A stretch of DNA of 64,000 nt from Devosia sp. SD17-2 (GTDB lineage Bacteria > Pseudomonadota > Alphaproteobacteria > Rhizobiales > Devosiaceae). The stretch lies in the NCBI RefSeq assembly GCF_029201565.1, contig NZ_CP104002.1, positions 124,001 through 188,000 on the forward strand. The letters run 5' to 3'. Both the position numbers and the translations under genes were made by a program. Positions within the stretch are counted from its first letter, which is position 1; every line of letters starts with the position of its first letter. A model generated the notes under the pieces. The model was not told the origin of the DNA and ran no database searches. It was given only the letters and a program-made list of their open reading frames with translations. Shown piece after piece: positions 9,997 through 19,498 of this stretch.

Positions 9997-10014
9997 ACCC
10001 ACCAAAAAGTGGGT
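9997..10014. promoter_or_regulatory. Inverted repeat upstream of the oxidoreductase
   Basis: ACCCAC (9997-10002) and GTGGGT (10009-10014) flank an A-rich loop about 60 bases upstream of the start at 9934. It could be an operator. No regulator gene is adjacent. Confidence 0.35.
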
Positions 10015-10079
10015 CGCATCCGCTGGAGGTGAGCATGCGGTCCGAGGACGACTGGGAACGATAGACCCTCAAAATCAAT

Positions 10080-10109
10080 GAGCCCCCAGATCATGTGATC
10101 CGAGGGCTC
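10080..10109 (-). terminator. Probable rho-independent terminator of metY
   Basis: GAGCCC (10080-10085) pairs with GGGCTC (10104-10109). An inner GATCA/TGATC pair extends the structure. On the minus strand it is followed by CATTGATTTT. It lies about 25 bases past the metY stop codon. Confidence 0.6.
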
Positions 10110-10134
10110 CATTAAATCAGTGCTGCAAACCCAA

Positions 10135-11406
10135 TCAGACCTTGGCAAGCGCCTGATCGATATCCGCTATGATATCATCGACATGTTCGATGCCGACCGA
10201 AATGCGGACGAGGTCTTCGGAGACGCCGGCTTTTTTCAGTTCTTCGGGGGAGAGCTGGCGGTGGGTGGTGGAGGCCGGGTGGGTGGCGAGGGACTTGGCG
10301 TCGCCGATATTGACGAGTCGCAAAATCATCTGCAGCGCATCGATGAAGCGGCCGCCGGCTTCCTTGCCGCCTTCGATGCCGAAGGACAGGATGCCTGAAC
10401 CCGAACCCTTGGAGATCTTCTTGGCGACAGCGTTATAGGGGCTGTCTTCGAGGCCGGCATAATTGACCCACTGCACCTTTGGATGCGCCTGCAAGTGCTT
10501 GGCAACCTTGAGGGCGTTTTCGGTGTGGCGCTCCATGCGGAGGCCGAGGGTTTCGAGACCCTGCAGGATGAGGAAGGCATTGTGCGGGGAGATGGCGGCG
10601 CCGGTATTGCGCAGCGGGGCGACGCGGGCGCGGCCGATATAGGCTGCGGGGCCAAGCGCCTCGGTATAGACGACGCCGTGATAGGACGGATCGGGCTCGT
10701 TGAGGATCGGGAAGCGTGCTGCGTTGGCCTTCCAGTCGAACTTGCCCGAATCCACGATGATGCCGCCGATGGCGACGCCGTGGCCGCCGATATATTTGGT
10801 CAGCGAGTGGACAACGATGTCGGCACCGAAATCAAACGGGCGGGTGAGGTAGGGGGTCGCGACGGTGTTGTCGACGATGACCGGCACGCCATGGCGATGG
10901 GCGATCTCGGCGATCTTTTCGATGTCGACGACATTGCCGGCCGGATTGCCGATGGATTCGAGGAAGACGGCCTTGGTGTTCTCGTCGATGGCCTTTTCAA
11001 AACCCTCGTAATCGTCGTGGGAGACGAGACGGGTTTCGATGCCCTGGCGGGGGAAGGCGTGGACGAAGAGATTATAGGTGCCGCCATACAGCTGGGAGAT
11101 GGAGATGATGTTATCGCCAACGCCGGCAATGGTCTGGATGGCATAGGTGATGGCGGCCATGCCGGAGGCGAGGGCCAGAGCGGCGATGCCGCCTTCCATT
11201 TCGGCGACGCGCGCTTCGAGAACCGCCTGGGTGGGGTTCATGATACGGGTATAGATATTGCCCGGGACCTTCAGGTCAAACAGGTCAGCGCCGTGCTGGG
11301 TGTTGTCGAAGGTGTAGGACGTGGTCTGGTAGATTGGAACGGCCGCGGCCTTGGTGGTGGCTTCGGACGTGTATCCGTGGTGCAGGGCGATGGATTCGAG
11401 TTTCAT
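10135..11406 (-). CDS. metY: O-acetylhomoserine sulfhydrylase (PLP enzyme)
   Basis: Catalyses O-acetylhomoserine + sulfide to homocysteine in the direct sulfhydrylation route to methionine. It has 423 residues, the usual length for the OAH branch of the Cys/Met-metabolism PLP family; shorter cystathionine enzymes are about 390. Key features are the PLP-phosphate-binding ALASGMAAI region (78-86), the [10 protein letters not shown] segment (50-59), and the Schiff-base lysine K204 in [13 protein letters not shown]. The ATG at 11404-11406 overlaps the stop codon of a nine-residue leader ORF (ATGA overlap). A terminator follows. Confidence 0.93.
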   Translation of the reverse strand: MKLESIALHHGYTSEATTKAAAVPIYQTTSYTFDNTQHGADLFDLKVPGNIYTRIMNPTQAVLEARVAEMEGGIAALALASGMAAITYAIQTIAGVGDNIISISQLYGGTYNLFVHAFPRQGIETRLVSHDDYEGFEKAIDENTKAVFLESIGNPAGNVVDIEKIAEIAHRHGVPVIVDNTVATPYLTRPFDFGADIVVHSLTKYIGGHGVAIGGIIVDSGKFDWKANAARFPILNEPDPSYHGVVYTEALGPAAYIGRARVAPLRNTGAAISPHNAFLILQGLETLGLRMERHTENALKVAKHLQAHPKVQWVNYAGLEDSPYNAVAKKISKGSGSGILSFGIEGGKEAGGRFIDALQMILRLVNIGDAKSLATHPASTTHRQLSPEELKKAGVSEDLVRISVGIEHVDDIIADIDQALAKV

Positions 11407-11432
11407 GACGAGGCTCCCAATGGGTTGGCCAT
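11403..11432 (-). CDS. Possible nine-residue leader peptide overlapping the metY start
   Basis: The minus strand encodes MANPLGASS and a TGA that overlaps the metY ATG. A very good ribosome-binding site (TTGAGGAG) lies four bases before its ATG, better than the GGGAG that serves metY itself. It may act as a translationally coupled leader or may simply be a chance ORF. It contains no methionine or cysteine run that would suggest classical attenuation. Confidence 0.35.
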   Translation of the reverse strand: MANPLGASS

Positions 11433-11556
11433 AAACTCCTCAATCGCCAAGTTAAAGACAAGCCGGGGAAGGGGCAGAACGTCCTCTCTGGGGGCAATGT
11501 TTTGGAACGATATTTTATTTTGGGGGCAGGGAGGTGACGCCAGGGCTCTCGCAGAA

Positions 11557-11671
11557 CCGCCACCCGGCCTCCCCCTGGGAGGGGGAGAGGTTGGGCCGGT
11601 GGCGGGGCAAGGAGGTGCCACAAGCTGGGTTTGTCCCTCCCCCTTTTTCAGGGGGACGTTAGGTGGGGGTA
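11557..11671. repeat. Family-A palindromic repeat, inverted pair
   Basis: Two units (about 11557-11590 and 11632-11671) face each other. The first reads CACCCGGCCTCCCCC and onward; the second ends GGTGGGGGTAG. They fill most of the gap between metY and the xylosidase gene. From 11433 to 11556 nothing else is recognisable. Confidence 0.75.
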
Positions 11672-11675
11672 GCAG

Positions 11676-13313
11676 CTATTGCAGGCTGTCGATCTCGTAG
11701 CGGTCGGATGGGTCGTGCTGGGGCCGGTAGACAAAATAATCGAAATCGGCGGGGCTGGCGGTGCCGTTGAGGTCGTGGGCGGCGACGCCGACGAAGGCTC
11801 CGGTAAAACTGCCATGGGCCTGGTGGCCACCGCATTCGTCCGAGAGGATCGAGGCATCGAGCACCGGGCCGATGGGCTGCAGTTCCTGGCCCTCGAGGGC
11901 GTAGAAGAACTGCAGGTTTCGACCGCGGATGGTGAGGGCCAGCCGGACCTTGCCCTCATCGGGGATCTGCACCGGGGCGGCCGGGAAGCGCATGTTGCCG
12001 TCGGGCCAGGAGACTTCCGAGGACATGATCAGCAGCTCGCGCTGGCCGTCAGAATGGGCTGTGACCGCGAGGTAGAAAAAGTTGTAGCGGCTGTAATAGG
12101 CCGTTAGGCCCGCCATGGTGCGCTCGTCGGTGGGCTTGAAGTCCACGACCGTCTCGGCGTCATAGGAGAAATGGGTCTGGCGACGGGCGACCAGGGATTG
12201 CTCGAACCACGAGCCGATGGATTCGCGGCCAAAGAGGCGCAGCTTGCCCTCCTGGGTCGAGAAGATGCGCTCGGTCTCCGGGGTGCGCAGCCACTGGAAA
12301 TCGAGGGGCAGGCCATTTTCAAAAGTATAGCGCTGCTCGGCCCAGTATTTGGCCTCGTCGCGCGTGCCCGGAACTTCGACATGAAGGGACGGAACAGGCC
12401 CGTGTTTCGCGTGAATCCAGTCATCATCGCCCCAATAGGCCTCCTGGATAGAGGTCTCGCGGCCAAGCACGCAGCGGCGTTCCTGGGTGGTTGGGCGGCC
12501 GCCGAGATGGACGAGATAAGTCTTGCCATCGGGCGTCTCGACAAGGTCGCCATGGCCGGCGCGCTGAATGGCAGCGAGGGGCGCGTCTTTGGAGGTCAGG
12601 ATATATTTATCCGGATGGGTCTGGTAGGGCCCGTCGATATTGCGCGAGCGAGCGAAGGTGCAGGCATGGTCATAGGCCGTGCCACCTTCGGCGGTCAGCA
12701 GATAATACCAGGGCTTTCCGTCCTTGCCGTTGCGCTTGTAAAGGTGCGGGCCTTCGACCAGCTCGAGATCGGTGCCCTGATAGATGTTCTTGATCGGGCC
12801 GACGAGTTTGCCGAGCTCGGGATCGAACTGCTGGAGCGCAATGCCGGCGAAGAGCAGGGGGCGGCGGCGGTGGTCCCAGGTCATGTTGACGAACCACTTC
12901 TTGCCGTCGTCATCATGGAAGAGGGAGGGGTCAAAGCCTGAGCTATTGGCGTAGATCGGATCAGACCAGGGGCCCTCAATGTTCTCGGCCCAGACGATGT
13001 AATTATGCGCGTCCTTGAACGAGCCATCCTTCCGCTTGACGTCGGTATAGACCAGCCAGAATTTTTCGCCGTCATGGGTGAGGCAGGGGGCCCAGACGCC
13101 GCAGCTGTCGGGATCGCCGCGCATGTCGAGCTGGGTTTTCCGGTTGAGCGGACGGGTGACGAGCTCCCAATTGGCCAGGTCCTTTGAGTGGTGGATCTGA
13201 ACGCCCGGGAACCACTCGAAGGTGGAGGTGGCGATGTAATAATCCTCGCCGACGCGGAGGATGGACGGATCCGGATTGAAGCCGGGCAGGATGGGATTGG
13301 TGATTTGCGGCAT
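11676..13313 (-). CDS. xynB: Glycoside hydrolase family 43 beta-xylosidase
   Basis: Cytoplasmic hydrolase that releases xylose from xylo-oligosaccharides; there is no signal peptide. It has 545 residues from the ATG at 13311-13313 (MPQITNPILPGFNPDPSILR). The three catalytic carboxylates of GH43 are in order: D15 in FNPDPS (base), D128 in GFDPSLF (pKa modulator) and E187 in LVEGPHLY (acid). This numbering matches well-studied GH43 xylosidases. A C-terminal beta-sandwich domain (from about residue 330) is present. The open frame extends upstream to 13631, but that part covers palindromic repeats and the xylA end and is rejected. It is the last gene of the xylB-xylA-xynB run. Confidence 0.93.
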   Translation of the reverse strand: MPQITNPILPGFNPDPSILRVGEDYYIATSTFEWFPGVQIHHSKDLANWELVTRPLNRKTQLDMRGDPDSCGVWAPCLTHDGEKFWLVYTDVKRKDGSFKDAHNYIVWAENIEGPWSDPIYANSSGFDPSLFHDDDGKKWFVNMTWDHRRRPLLFAGIALQQFDPELGKLVGPIKNIYQGTDLELVEGPHLYKRNGKDGKPWYYLLTAEGGTAYDHACTFARSRNIDGPYQTHPDKYILTSKDAPLAAIQRAGHGDLVETPDGKTYLVHLGGRPTTQERRCVLGRETSIQEAYWGDDDWIHAKHGPVPSLHVEVPGTRDEAKYWAEQRYTFENGLPLDFQWLRTPETERIFSTQEGKLRLFGRESIGSWFEQSLVARRQTHFSYDAETVVDFKPTDERTMAGLTAYYSRYNFFYLAVTAHSDGQRELLIMSSEVSWPDGNMRFPAAPVQIPDEGKVRLALTIRGRNLQFFYALEGQELQPIGPVLDASILSDECGGHQAHGSFTGAFVGVAAHDLNGTASPADFDYFVYRPQHDPSDRYEIDSLQ

Positions 13314-13329
13314 GAGCGTTCGGCTCCAT

Positions 13330-13467
13330 AGCCCTCTCCCCTTGAGGGAGAGGGTGCCCGAAGGGCGGGTGAGGGGTTTTCGCCGCGCGCGCTGCGCGAG
13401 CGATGAAATCGCAGACCCCTCATCCGTCGGCTGCGCCGACACCTTCTCCCTCAAGGGGAGAAGGGGG
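13330..13467. repeat. Palindromic intergenic repeat pair between xynB and xylA
   Basis: Two CCCTCTCCCCTTGAGGGAGAGGG-like arms (13330-13379 and 13416-13467) in inverted orientation flank a short GC-rich core. The second arm contains CCGTCGGCTGCGCCGACACC. The layout resembles rhizobial intergenic mosaic elements, although that identity is not proven. It could form a strong hairpin between xylA and xynB transcripts. Confidence 0.7.
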
Positions 13468-13483
13468 TTCCGCGCTTGGGTGA

Positions 13484-14791
13484 TCAGACGAAGCGGTTGA
13501 CCAGGTTTTCGAGATATTCCTGGCGGCCGGAACGCGGCTGGGGGTTGATGTTGTCGGTGGCGACCTTGGCGGCGATGTCGGCGAGCGAGAGCTTGCCGCC
13601 GAGGATGTCCTTGCCGAGGCCATTGTCCCAACCGGCGTAGCGATCGTCGAGCAGCTTGTCGAACTCACCATCTTCAATGAGGGCAACGGCGCCCTTGAGG
13701 CCGCGGGCGAGGGTATCGAGACCGCCGATGTGACCATGGAGCAGATCGGCCGGATCGAGCGACTGGCGACGGACCTTGGCGTCGAAATTGAAGCCGCCCT
13801 TGCCCAGACCGCCCTGCTTCAAGATGTAGTAGAAGGCGAGCGCCATTTCCCCCGCATTATTGGGGAAGTGGTCGGTGTCCCAGCCGGACTGCAAATCGTT
13901 GCGGTTGGCGTCGACCGAGCCGAGCATGCCCAGCGAAGAGGCAACAGCCAGCTCGTGTTCGAAGGAGTGGCCTGCGAGGAAGGCGTGGCCGACCTCGATA
14001 TTGCACTTCACCTTCTTTTCGAGGCCGTACTTCTGGAGGAAGCCAAAGACCGTGGCGACGTCGTAGTCGTACTGGTGCTTGGATGGTTCCTGCGGCTTGG
14101 GTTCGATGAGGATCTGGCCGGTGAAGCCGATCTTTTCGGCATGCTCGATGACGAGGTGCAGGAAGCGGGCCATCTGGTCCTGCTCTTGCCCGATCTTGGT
14201 GTTGAGGAGGGTTTCGTAGCCCTCGCGGCCGCCCCAGAGCACATAGTTCTCGCCGCCCAGTTCATGGGTCAGCTCGAGCACGGATTTTACCTGACCGGCG
14301 GCATAGGCGAAGACTTCCGGATCGGGATTTGTGGCGGCGCCGGCCATGTAGCGCCGGTTCGAGAAGAGGTTGGCCGTGCCCCAGAGGAGCTTCTTGCCGG
14401 ACTTTTGCATGTTGGCGGCAATGATATTGCCGATGATGCGCAGGTTCTTGTTGCTCTCTTCAAGCGTTGCGCCTTCAGGAGCGACGTCGACGTCGTGGAA
14501 GGCGAAGAAGGGCACGTCGATGAGATCGAAGAACTCGAAGGCGACTTCAGCCTTGAGCTTGGCGCCATCGAGACCCTTGTCGAACCACGGGCGATCGAAC
14601 GTACGGCCGCCGAAGGGGTCGCCGCCTTCCTGGGCAAAAGTGTGCCAATAGGCGATGGCCGGGCGGATATGGTCTTCCATCCGCTTGCCGGCGATCACTT
14701 CGTCCTTGTTGTAGTGGCGATAGGCGAGCGGGTTCTTGCTCTCGGTGCCTTCAAACTTGACCTGCGACAGGCCCTTAAAAAAGTCGCTCAC
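13484..14791 (-). CDS. xylA: Xylose isomerase
   Basis: Metal-dependent isomerisation of D-xylose to D-xylulose. It has 435 residues, the length of the class II enzymes. The motifs [15 protein letters not shown] and the [13 protein letters not shown] segment with the catalytic histidine are present, as are ENYVLWGG and the metal-ligand region [20 protein letters not shown]. The start codon is GTG (14789-14791), overlapping the TGA of xylB in a GTGA quadruplet. That implies translational coupling with xylB. The gene was probably expressed under control of the LacI-type regulator upstream. Confidence 0.96.
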   Translation of the reverse strand: MSDFFKGLSQVKFEGTESKNPLAYRHYNKDEVIAGKRMEDHIRPAIAYWHTFAQEGGDPFGGRTFDRPWFDKGLDGAKLKAEVAFEFFDLIDVPFFAFHDVDVAPEGATLEESNKNLRIIGNIIAANMQKSGKKLLWGTANLFSNRRYMAGAATNPDPEVFAYAAGQVKSVLELTHELGGENYVLWGGREGYETLLNTKIGQEQDQMARFLHLVIEHAEKIGFTGQILIEPKPQEPSKHQYDYDVATVFGFLQKYGLEKKVKCNIEVGHAFLAGHSFEHELAVASSLGMLGSVDANRNDLQSGWDTDHFPNNAGEMALAFYYILKQGGLGKGGFNFDAKVRRQSLDPADLLHGHIGGLDTLARGLKGAVALIEDGEFDKLLDDRYAGWDNGLGKDILGGKLSLADIAAKVATDNINPQPRSGRQEYLENLVNRFV

Positions 14792-16251
14792 GAAATTGCC
14801 TCCTCAATGGCGGGGTAGAGTGCGCGGTAGCGCGCATATTGATCGGAATAGGCGGCCGACAGGGATGTGTCGGGCGCGATAATTGTCTTGATGGGCGGCA
14901 TGGCCATGACATCGGCGGGCTTGGCGCCGGTGGCGGCGCAGAGGCCGAGGCGGGCGGCGCCGAGCGCGCCACCGAAATCACCGTCCTCGGGGAGGGCGAT
15001 TTCCATGTCGAGATTGGTCGCCAGCATCTTCAACCAAAGGGCGGATTTTGAACCGCCGCCCACCGCCAGGAGGCGATTGATGGAGGTACCGGCATCGGCG
15101 AGGACGCGCTGGCAATCACGCATGGCGAAGGTGACACCTTCCATGACGGCCTGGGCCAGCTGGGCGCTGTCGGTGGACTGGCTGAGACCGACAAAGGAGC
15201 CGCGGGCATTGGCATTGTTGTGCGGAGTGCGCTCACCCGAGAGATAGGGCAGGAAGATCGCTTCGCCCGGACCGGCAAACTGGGCCTCGGCTTCGCCTGC
15301 GAGCTCGGCCTGCTTCTTGCCGGTGATGCGGGAGAGCCAGTTCAGCGAATCGGTCGCCGAAAGGATGACGCCCATCTGGTGCCAGGTATCGGGAATGGCG
15401 TGGCAGAAGGCGTGGACGGCGCCGTGGGTATTGGGGCTGAACTTTTCGTTGGAGACGAAAAGCACGCCTGACGTGCCGAGGGAGACAAAGCCCTCGCCGG
15501 GACGGATGGCGCCGATGCCACAGGCGGCCGCCGCATTGTCGCCCGCGCCACCGGCGACGACGACGGTGCCCGACATCCCCCAGCGGGAGACGAATTCGGG
15601 CTTGAGCTGCGCCGAGACGGCAGAGCCTTCCACCAGACGCGGCATGTGCCCGCGGGTGAGGCCGGTGACGCCGAGCAATTCGTCCGACCAGTCGCGCTTG
15701 GCGACGTCGAGCCAGAGCGTGCCGGCGGCGTCGGACATGTCTTCGACGTGCTCGCCGGTGAGCAGCAGGCGGACGTAAGCCTTGGGCAGCAGCACCTTGG
15801 CGATTTTGTCGTAGATGGCCGGCTCGTGCTTGCGGACCCAGGCGATTTTTGGCGCGGTGAAGCCGGGCATGGCGATATTGCCGGCGAGATCGCGCAGATT
15901 GGGGAGCGCGGCTTCCATTTCCCCGCATTCGGCGGAAGAGCGGCCGTCATTCCAGAGGATGCAGGGGCGCAGCACCTCGTCATTGGCATCGAGAAGCGTC
16001 GCGCCATGCATGTGGCCGGAGAGGCCAATACCGCGCACATCGGCGAGCTCGGTCGGGTGGCTTTGCTTGAGCTTGTCGATGGCGCCGAGGGTGGCAGTCC
16101 ACCAATCAGCGGGATTTTGTTCCGACCAGCCCGGATGGGGGCGGACCGGCTCGACGGCGGGCGCGGAGGCTTCGCCGATGGCGCGGCCGTTGTCGTCGAT
16201 GAGCAGAGCCTTGACCCCGGACGTGCCGATATCGATGCCGAGGAAGGTCAT
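14788..16251 (-). CDS. xylB: Xylulokinase
   Basis: FGGY-family kinase that phosphorylates D-xylulose to xylulose 5-phosphate, feeding the pentose phosphate pathway. It has 487 residues. The N-terminal ATPase signature is [19 protein letters not shown], and the FGGY C-terminal pattern includes the [19 protein letters not shown] stretch. The catalytic Asp is expected in the [16 protein letters not shown] vicinity or the later LWNDGRSS region. The ATG at 16249-16251 is 89 bases from the regulator gene. A purine-rich AGGAGGAG lies in that gap but about 30 bases from the start, so a nearer TGAGG may be used. Confidence 0.95.
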   Translation of the reverse strand: MTFLGIDIGTSGVKALLIDDNGRAIGEASAPAVEPVRPHPGWSEQNPADWWTATLGAIDKLKQSHPTELADVRGIGLSGHMHGATLLDANDEVLRPCILWNDGRSSAECGEMEAALPNLRDLAGNIAMPGFTAPKIAWVRKHEPAIYDKIAKVLLPKAYVRLLLTGEHVEDMSDAAGTLWLDVAKRDWSDELLGVTGLTRGHMPRLVEGSAVSAQLKPEFVSRWGMSGTVVVAGGAGDNAAAACGIGAIRPGEGFVSLGTSGVLFVSNEKFSPNTHGAVHAFCHAIPDTWHQMGVILSATDSLNWLSRITGKKQAELAGEAEAQFAGPGEAIFLPYLSGERTPHNNANARGSFVGLSQSTDSAQLAQAVMEGVTFAMRDCQRVLADAGTSINRLLAVGGGSKSALWLKMLATNLDMEIALPEDGDFGGALGAARLGLCAATGAKPADVMAMPPIKTIIAPDTSLSAAYSDQYARYRALYPAIEEAIS

Positions 16252-16340
16252 GAGGCACGTACCTCAGAAATGATCAAAAGCAACATCAGCTCCTCCTCCT
16301 GCCCAATTTTGGGCCGCCCATGTTTTGATTGGACGTTTGT

Positions 16341-17405
16341 TTAGCGCAGATTGTCGCGCAGGAAAATCCCAATTTCAATGGGGTCGCTGGCAAGGGGCCG
16401 CGGCGTCGACAAGGCAAGGGACCGTGCGGCGGCAATCACCTCCCGGATTTCGCCATCCGGGTTCTGGTCGAGGACCACGTCGATGGCGCTGGATTTGAGG
16501 CCAGCGCGGGTGGGGCCGGTCAATTCGTGCGCGATGACGCGAATGCTCCGGGCGCGACCGGATTTTTCGAGCGCCGCGACGAGCCCGGCATTGCCAGCGC
16601 CGAGATTGTATAGGCCTGAAAGATCTGGGTGTTTCGCGAGAATGTCGGCGACCAGGGTCTCGGTTTCCGCGCCGTCGTCATGCCCCTCAAACGGGCCGAT
16701 CGGGTCGACGCCCGAAAATTCCGCGCCGAGAACTTGGGAAAATCCCTCAAAGCGCTCCTTGTGATCGCGAAGGTGGAGGGAACCGGCGATAACGGCCACC
16801 TTGCCACCGGCGGGCAGGAAGCGTCCGAGCAGGGAGGCTGCCGTACGGCCGGCTGCAACATTGTCGATGCCGATGAAGTGGCGCCGACCGGAGCCGGGCA
16901 GGTCGGACACCAGCGTCATCACCACGATACCCCGGCGCGTAGCCGAATCGACGGCAGCGACAATGGCCGGGTCTTCGCTGGCGACGATGACGGCGCAGTC
17001 GCAGCTTTGCGGGGAAAGGCGATCGAGCTCGCGGGCGAGGGCCCCGGCATCAAGGGCGCGGACGCGCTGGGTGGAGATGTGGATGCGGTCGGAATTGGCC
17101 TGCGGCGCGCGACGCCCCACCGCATCGGCGAGGCTGTCCATGAATTCATTGGCGCTGTCGGGGATGAAGAACAGGATCGACAGATCCCGCGCCCGGGCCA
17201 TCAGCGAGGCATTGAGATCGCGCGAAAATCCGAGGCTGGCAATGGCCTCCTCGACCTTTTCAGCCGTGGCGGCGCGCACCCCGGGGCGACCATTGAGGAC
17301 ACGGTCCACCGTGGCCAGGGACACGCCGGCAGAGCGCGCTACATCATGCACCGTCACCCGGCGCCGGACTGCCTCGTCGTCCACTCTGCCCCCCAGTTTT
17401 ATCAT
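16341..17405 (-). CDS. LacI-family transcriptional regulator, probably of the xylose genes
   Basis: 354 residues from the ATG at 17403-17405 (an ATG/other start up to 17441 is possible). The helix-turn-helix VTVHDVARSAGVSLATVDRVLNGRPGV is near the N terminus, followed by a periplasmic-binding-protein-like effector domain with SANEFMDSLADAV. It is encoded directly upstream of xylB on the same strand and divergent from the epimerase gene. It most likely controls both directions in response to a sugar such as xylose. The effector is inferred only from context. Confidence 0.88.
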   Translation of the reverse strand: MIKLGGRVDDEAVRRRVTVHDVARSAGVSLATVDRVLNGRPGVRAATAEKVEEAIASLGFSRDLNASLMARARDLSILFFIPDSANEFMDSLADAVGRRAPQANSDRIHISTQRVRALDAGALARELDRLSPQSCDCAVIVASEDPAIVAAVDSATRRGIVVMTLVSDLPGSGRRHFIGIDNVAAGRTAASLLGRFLPAGGKVAVIAGSLHLRDHKERFEGFSQVLGAEFSGVDPIGPFEGHDDGAETETLVADILAKHPDLSGLYNLGAGNAGLVAALEKSGRARSIRVIAHELTGPTRAGLKSSAIDVVLDQNPDGEIREVIAAARSLALSTPRPLASDPIEIGIFLRDNLR

Positions 17406-17517
17406 TTCCAACAGACGCACAGTTCCCGAGCCCTGGCACAAAGGTCAAGTGCGGCGTTGCCCGAGAGGGGCAAATAGGGCTAGACCTGCCCGCCAGAAAT
17501 TGCGAGAGGGCAAGCGG

Positions 17518-18531
17518 ATGGCGATTGCGGTATCTACCTTCGGCGAGCATGGCGGCAAGCGCGTCGACCAGTTTCGTCTGGTCAGCGACACTGGCGTAAC
17601 CGTCGATATCATCGGCTATGGCGTGGCCGTGCGGGACTGGCGCGTGCCGGTGGCGGGCGGCGAGCGGAGCGTGGTGCTCGGCTTTGACAGTTTTGAGCCC
17701 TATCCGCTGCACAGCCCGCATTTCGGCTCGCTGGCCGGACGCGTTGCCAATCGCATCAAGGATGCCTCGTTCGAGATCGACGGCGTCACCTATAAGCTGC
17801 CGCCCAATGCGGGCGATCTGCAGCTGCATGGCGGCACCGAGGGCCTTGGCCGACAGGTGTGGTCGGGGCAGGCGGACAGCGCCAATAACGCCGTGCGCTT
17901 CACCCATTTTTCGCCCGACGGCGCAATGGGTTACCCCGGTAATGTGAATTTTGCTGCGACCTATACGCTGCTGGGCAACAAGCTGCGGCTGGAGCTCAGC
18001 GCAACGACCGACCGCGCCACGCCGATCAGCCTCGTGCAGCACCAATATTTCAATCTCGGCACCACCGACGACGTGCTCGATCACTCGATCCAGGTCAATT
18101 CGAGCGCCTATACGCTGCTTGGCGACGATCTGGCGCCGACCGGCGCGATCCTGCCTTCGCGCGGCACGAAATATGATCTGCGCACGGCGCGGACCATGCG
18201 CGACGCAGAAGGCCAGCCGGTCGATTATGATATTGGCATGGTGCTCGACAGCGGTCGCAAGACCAGCGATCCGATTGCCACGGTTGTGTCGCCGGACAAG
18301 GACCTCACCCTCAAGATCTGGAGCGATCGGCCGGGCGTGCAGGTCTATAACAGCGTCTGGACCGACATTCCGGTGCCGGGGTTGGGTGGCAAGACCTATG
18401 GCCGCTTCTCGGGCCTTTGCCTCGAGGACCAGAACCTGGCCGACGCGCTGCACAATCCGCATTTCCCCAACATCATCCACACGCCGGACCGGCCCTACAG
18501 CCATTGGTGCGAGATCGAGATCGCGGAATAG
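17518..18531 (+). CDS. galM: Aldose 1-epimerase (mutarotase)
   Basis: Interconverts alpha and beta anomers of aldoses, here plausibly xylose entering XylA. It has 337 residues, begins MAIAVSTFGEHGGKR and has a GAGAGGG-type ribosome-binding site (GCGAGAGGGCAAG) before the ATG at 17518-17520. Typical features are the early GRVANRIKDASF segment with N-R, the HQYFNLG histidine region and the C-terminal glutamate in GLCLEDQNL, the family's catalytic base. The open frame extends 239 codons upstream, but that overlaps the divergent lacI gene and is rejected. The 112-base divergent gap carries the promoters. Confidence 0.92.
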   Translation: MAIAVSTFGEHGGKRVDQFRLVSDTGVTVDIIGYGVAVRDWRVPVAGGERSVVLGFDSFEPYPLHSPHFGSLAGRVANRIKDASFEIDGVTYKLPPNAGDLQLHGGTEGLGRQVWSGQADSANNAVRFTHFSPDGAMGYPGNVNFAATYTLLGNKLRLELSATTDRATPISLVQHQYFNLGTTDDVLDHSIQVNSSAYTLLGDDLAPTGAILPSRGTKYDLRTARTMRDAEGQPVDYDIGMVLDSGRKTSDPIATVVSPDKDLTLKIWSDRPGVQVYNSVWTDIPVPGLGGKTYGRFSGLCLEDQNLADALHNPHFPNIIHTPDRPYSHWCEIEIAE

Positions 18532-18554
18532 GGGGAGTATCCCCTCCTACCTAG

Positions 18555-18613
18555 CCATTCGAGCATAGCTCTCATGGCCTTCTTGCCTAAAATTGCTCTT
18601 CAGGAGCAATTTT
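18555..18613 (+). repeat. Family-B two-hairpin repeat, copy 1
   Basis: The CCATTCGAGCATAGCTCTCATGG box (itself a CCAT/GAGC-GCTC/ATGG hairpin) is followed by the variable stem AAAATTGCTC (18589-18598) / GAGCAATTTT (18604-18613). It lies 24 bases after galM and could act as its terminator. Confidence 0.7.
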
Positions 18614-18632
18614 GCCTGCCCGGCGCGAAGCC

Positions 18633-18727
18633 CCTGACAAGGGGGAGGGATCTGCCGGCGGCTCCCCAATTTTCGTGACACACTCGATTTGTTCCTCCCC
18701 CTGACAGGGGGAGGATAGGTGGGGGTT
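18633..18727. repeat. Family-A palindromic repeats
   Basis: Two units, about 18633-18653 and 18692-18727 (the latter a near-perfect TCCTCCCCCTGACAGGGGGAGGA hairpin). The gap between them shares an ACTCGAT stretch with the 60.6 kb copy. They occupy the rest of the galM to WYL-regulator gap. Confidence 0.7.
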
Positions 18728-18793
18728 TGGGCGATCGCCCATAGACCTAAGGTGCTGAATTTGGCACCCTCTCCGTCCTCCGGAGGAAGCGCG

Positions 18794-19498
18794 ATGGACA
18801 AGACCGAGCGGCTTTTTGCCATCATGGACGCGCTGCGGCGCCATCGCCGGCCGATCACGGCGGCGGCACTGGCCGAGGAGCAGGGCGTTTCCGTGCGCAC
18901 GCTCTATCGCGATATCCAGACGCTGATCGGGCTCGGCGCGCCGATCGATGGCGAGGCGGGGATCGGCTATATGCTGAAGCCCGGATTTTTCCTCCCGCCG
19001 CTGATGTTTTCCCCCGAAGAGCTGGAAGCCCTGGTGCTCGGCGCGCGCTGGGTGGAAGCCCAGCCGGACGACCAGCTGGGTGCAGCTGCTCGCAATGCAC
19101 TGGCAAAAATCGCCACCGCATCACCCGAGGATCTGCGCGACCGGATCAGCGATACGGCACTGTGGCCGGTGGCGGTGTGGGGCAAGCGCAAGCCGATCCC
19201 GGTGCTGAGCGATATCAGGCTGGCCATGCGGCAGGAAAAGGCCGTGCGCATCGACTATGAAGACGAACAGGGGCGCGTTTCGAGCCGCACCATCTGGCCG
19301 GTGGGCATCGCCTTTTACGAGGGCAAGCAGACCATTTCCGCCTGGTGTTGCCTGCGGGAAGATTTTCGCAATTTCAGGACCGACCGGATTGTGTGCCTGA
19401 CCCTTACCGAAGAGCGCTATGGCAAGCGCCGCGCCGTGCTGGAGCGCGAATGGCGCGAGAGCTGGGAACGGGATGCCCAGCACATGCAGGCCGGCTAA
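18794..19498 (+). CDS. YafY-type HTH/WYL-domain transcriptional regulator
   Basis: 234 residues from the ATG at 18794-18796, preceded by CGGAGGAAG as ribosome-binding site. An N-terminal winged helix (TERLFAIMDALRRHRRPITA, then GVSVRTLYRDIQTL) is followed by a WYL domain that ends around RIVCLTLTEERYG. WYL domains bind ligands or nucleic acids and occur in regulators of stress, phage defence and metabolism. The target is unknown. It converges with the ScfR-type gene and overlaps its end by 4 bases, so the two mRNAs are antisense at their 3' ends. Confidence 0.88.
   Translation: MDKTERLFAIMDALRRHRRPITAAALAEEQGVSVRTLYRDIQTLIGLGAPIDGEAGIGYMLKPGFFLPPLMFSPEELEALVLGARWVEAQPDDQLGAAARNALAKIATASPEDLRDRISDTALWPVAVWGKRKPIPVLSDIRLAMRQEKAVRIDYEDEQGRVSSRTIWPVGIAFYEGKQTISAWCCLREDFRNFRTDRIVCLTLTEERYGKRRAVLEREWRESWERDAQHMQAG

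Noticed and set aside
11407..11560. SAM-II/SAM-V riboswitch before metY
   Set aside because: Some CTTG and GGCGATT-like words are present, but the conserved pseudoknot core could not be placed by eye.
13330..13467. CRISPR-like spaced repeats
   Set aside because: The units are inverted palindromes, not direct repeats with uniform spacers, and no cas genes are present anywhere.
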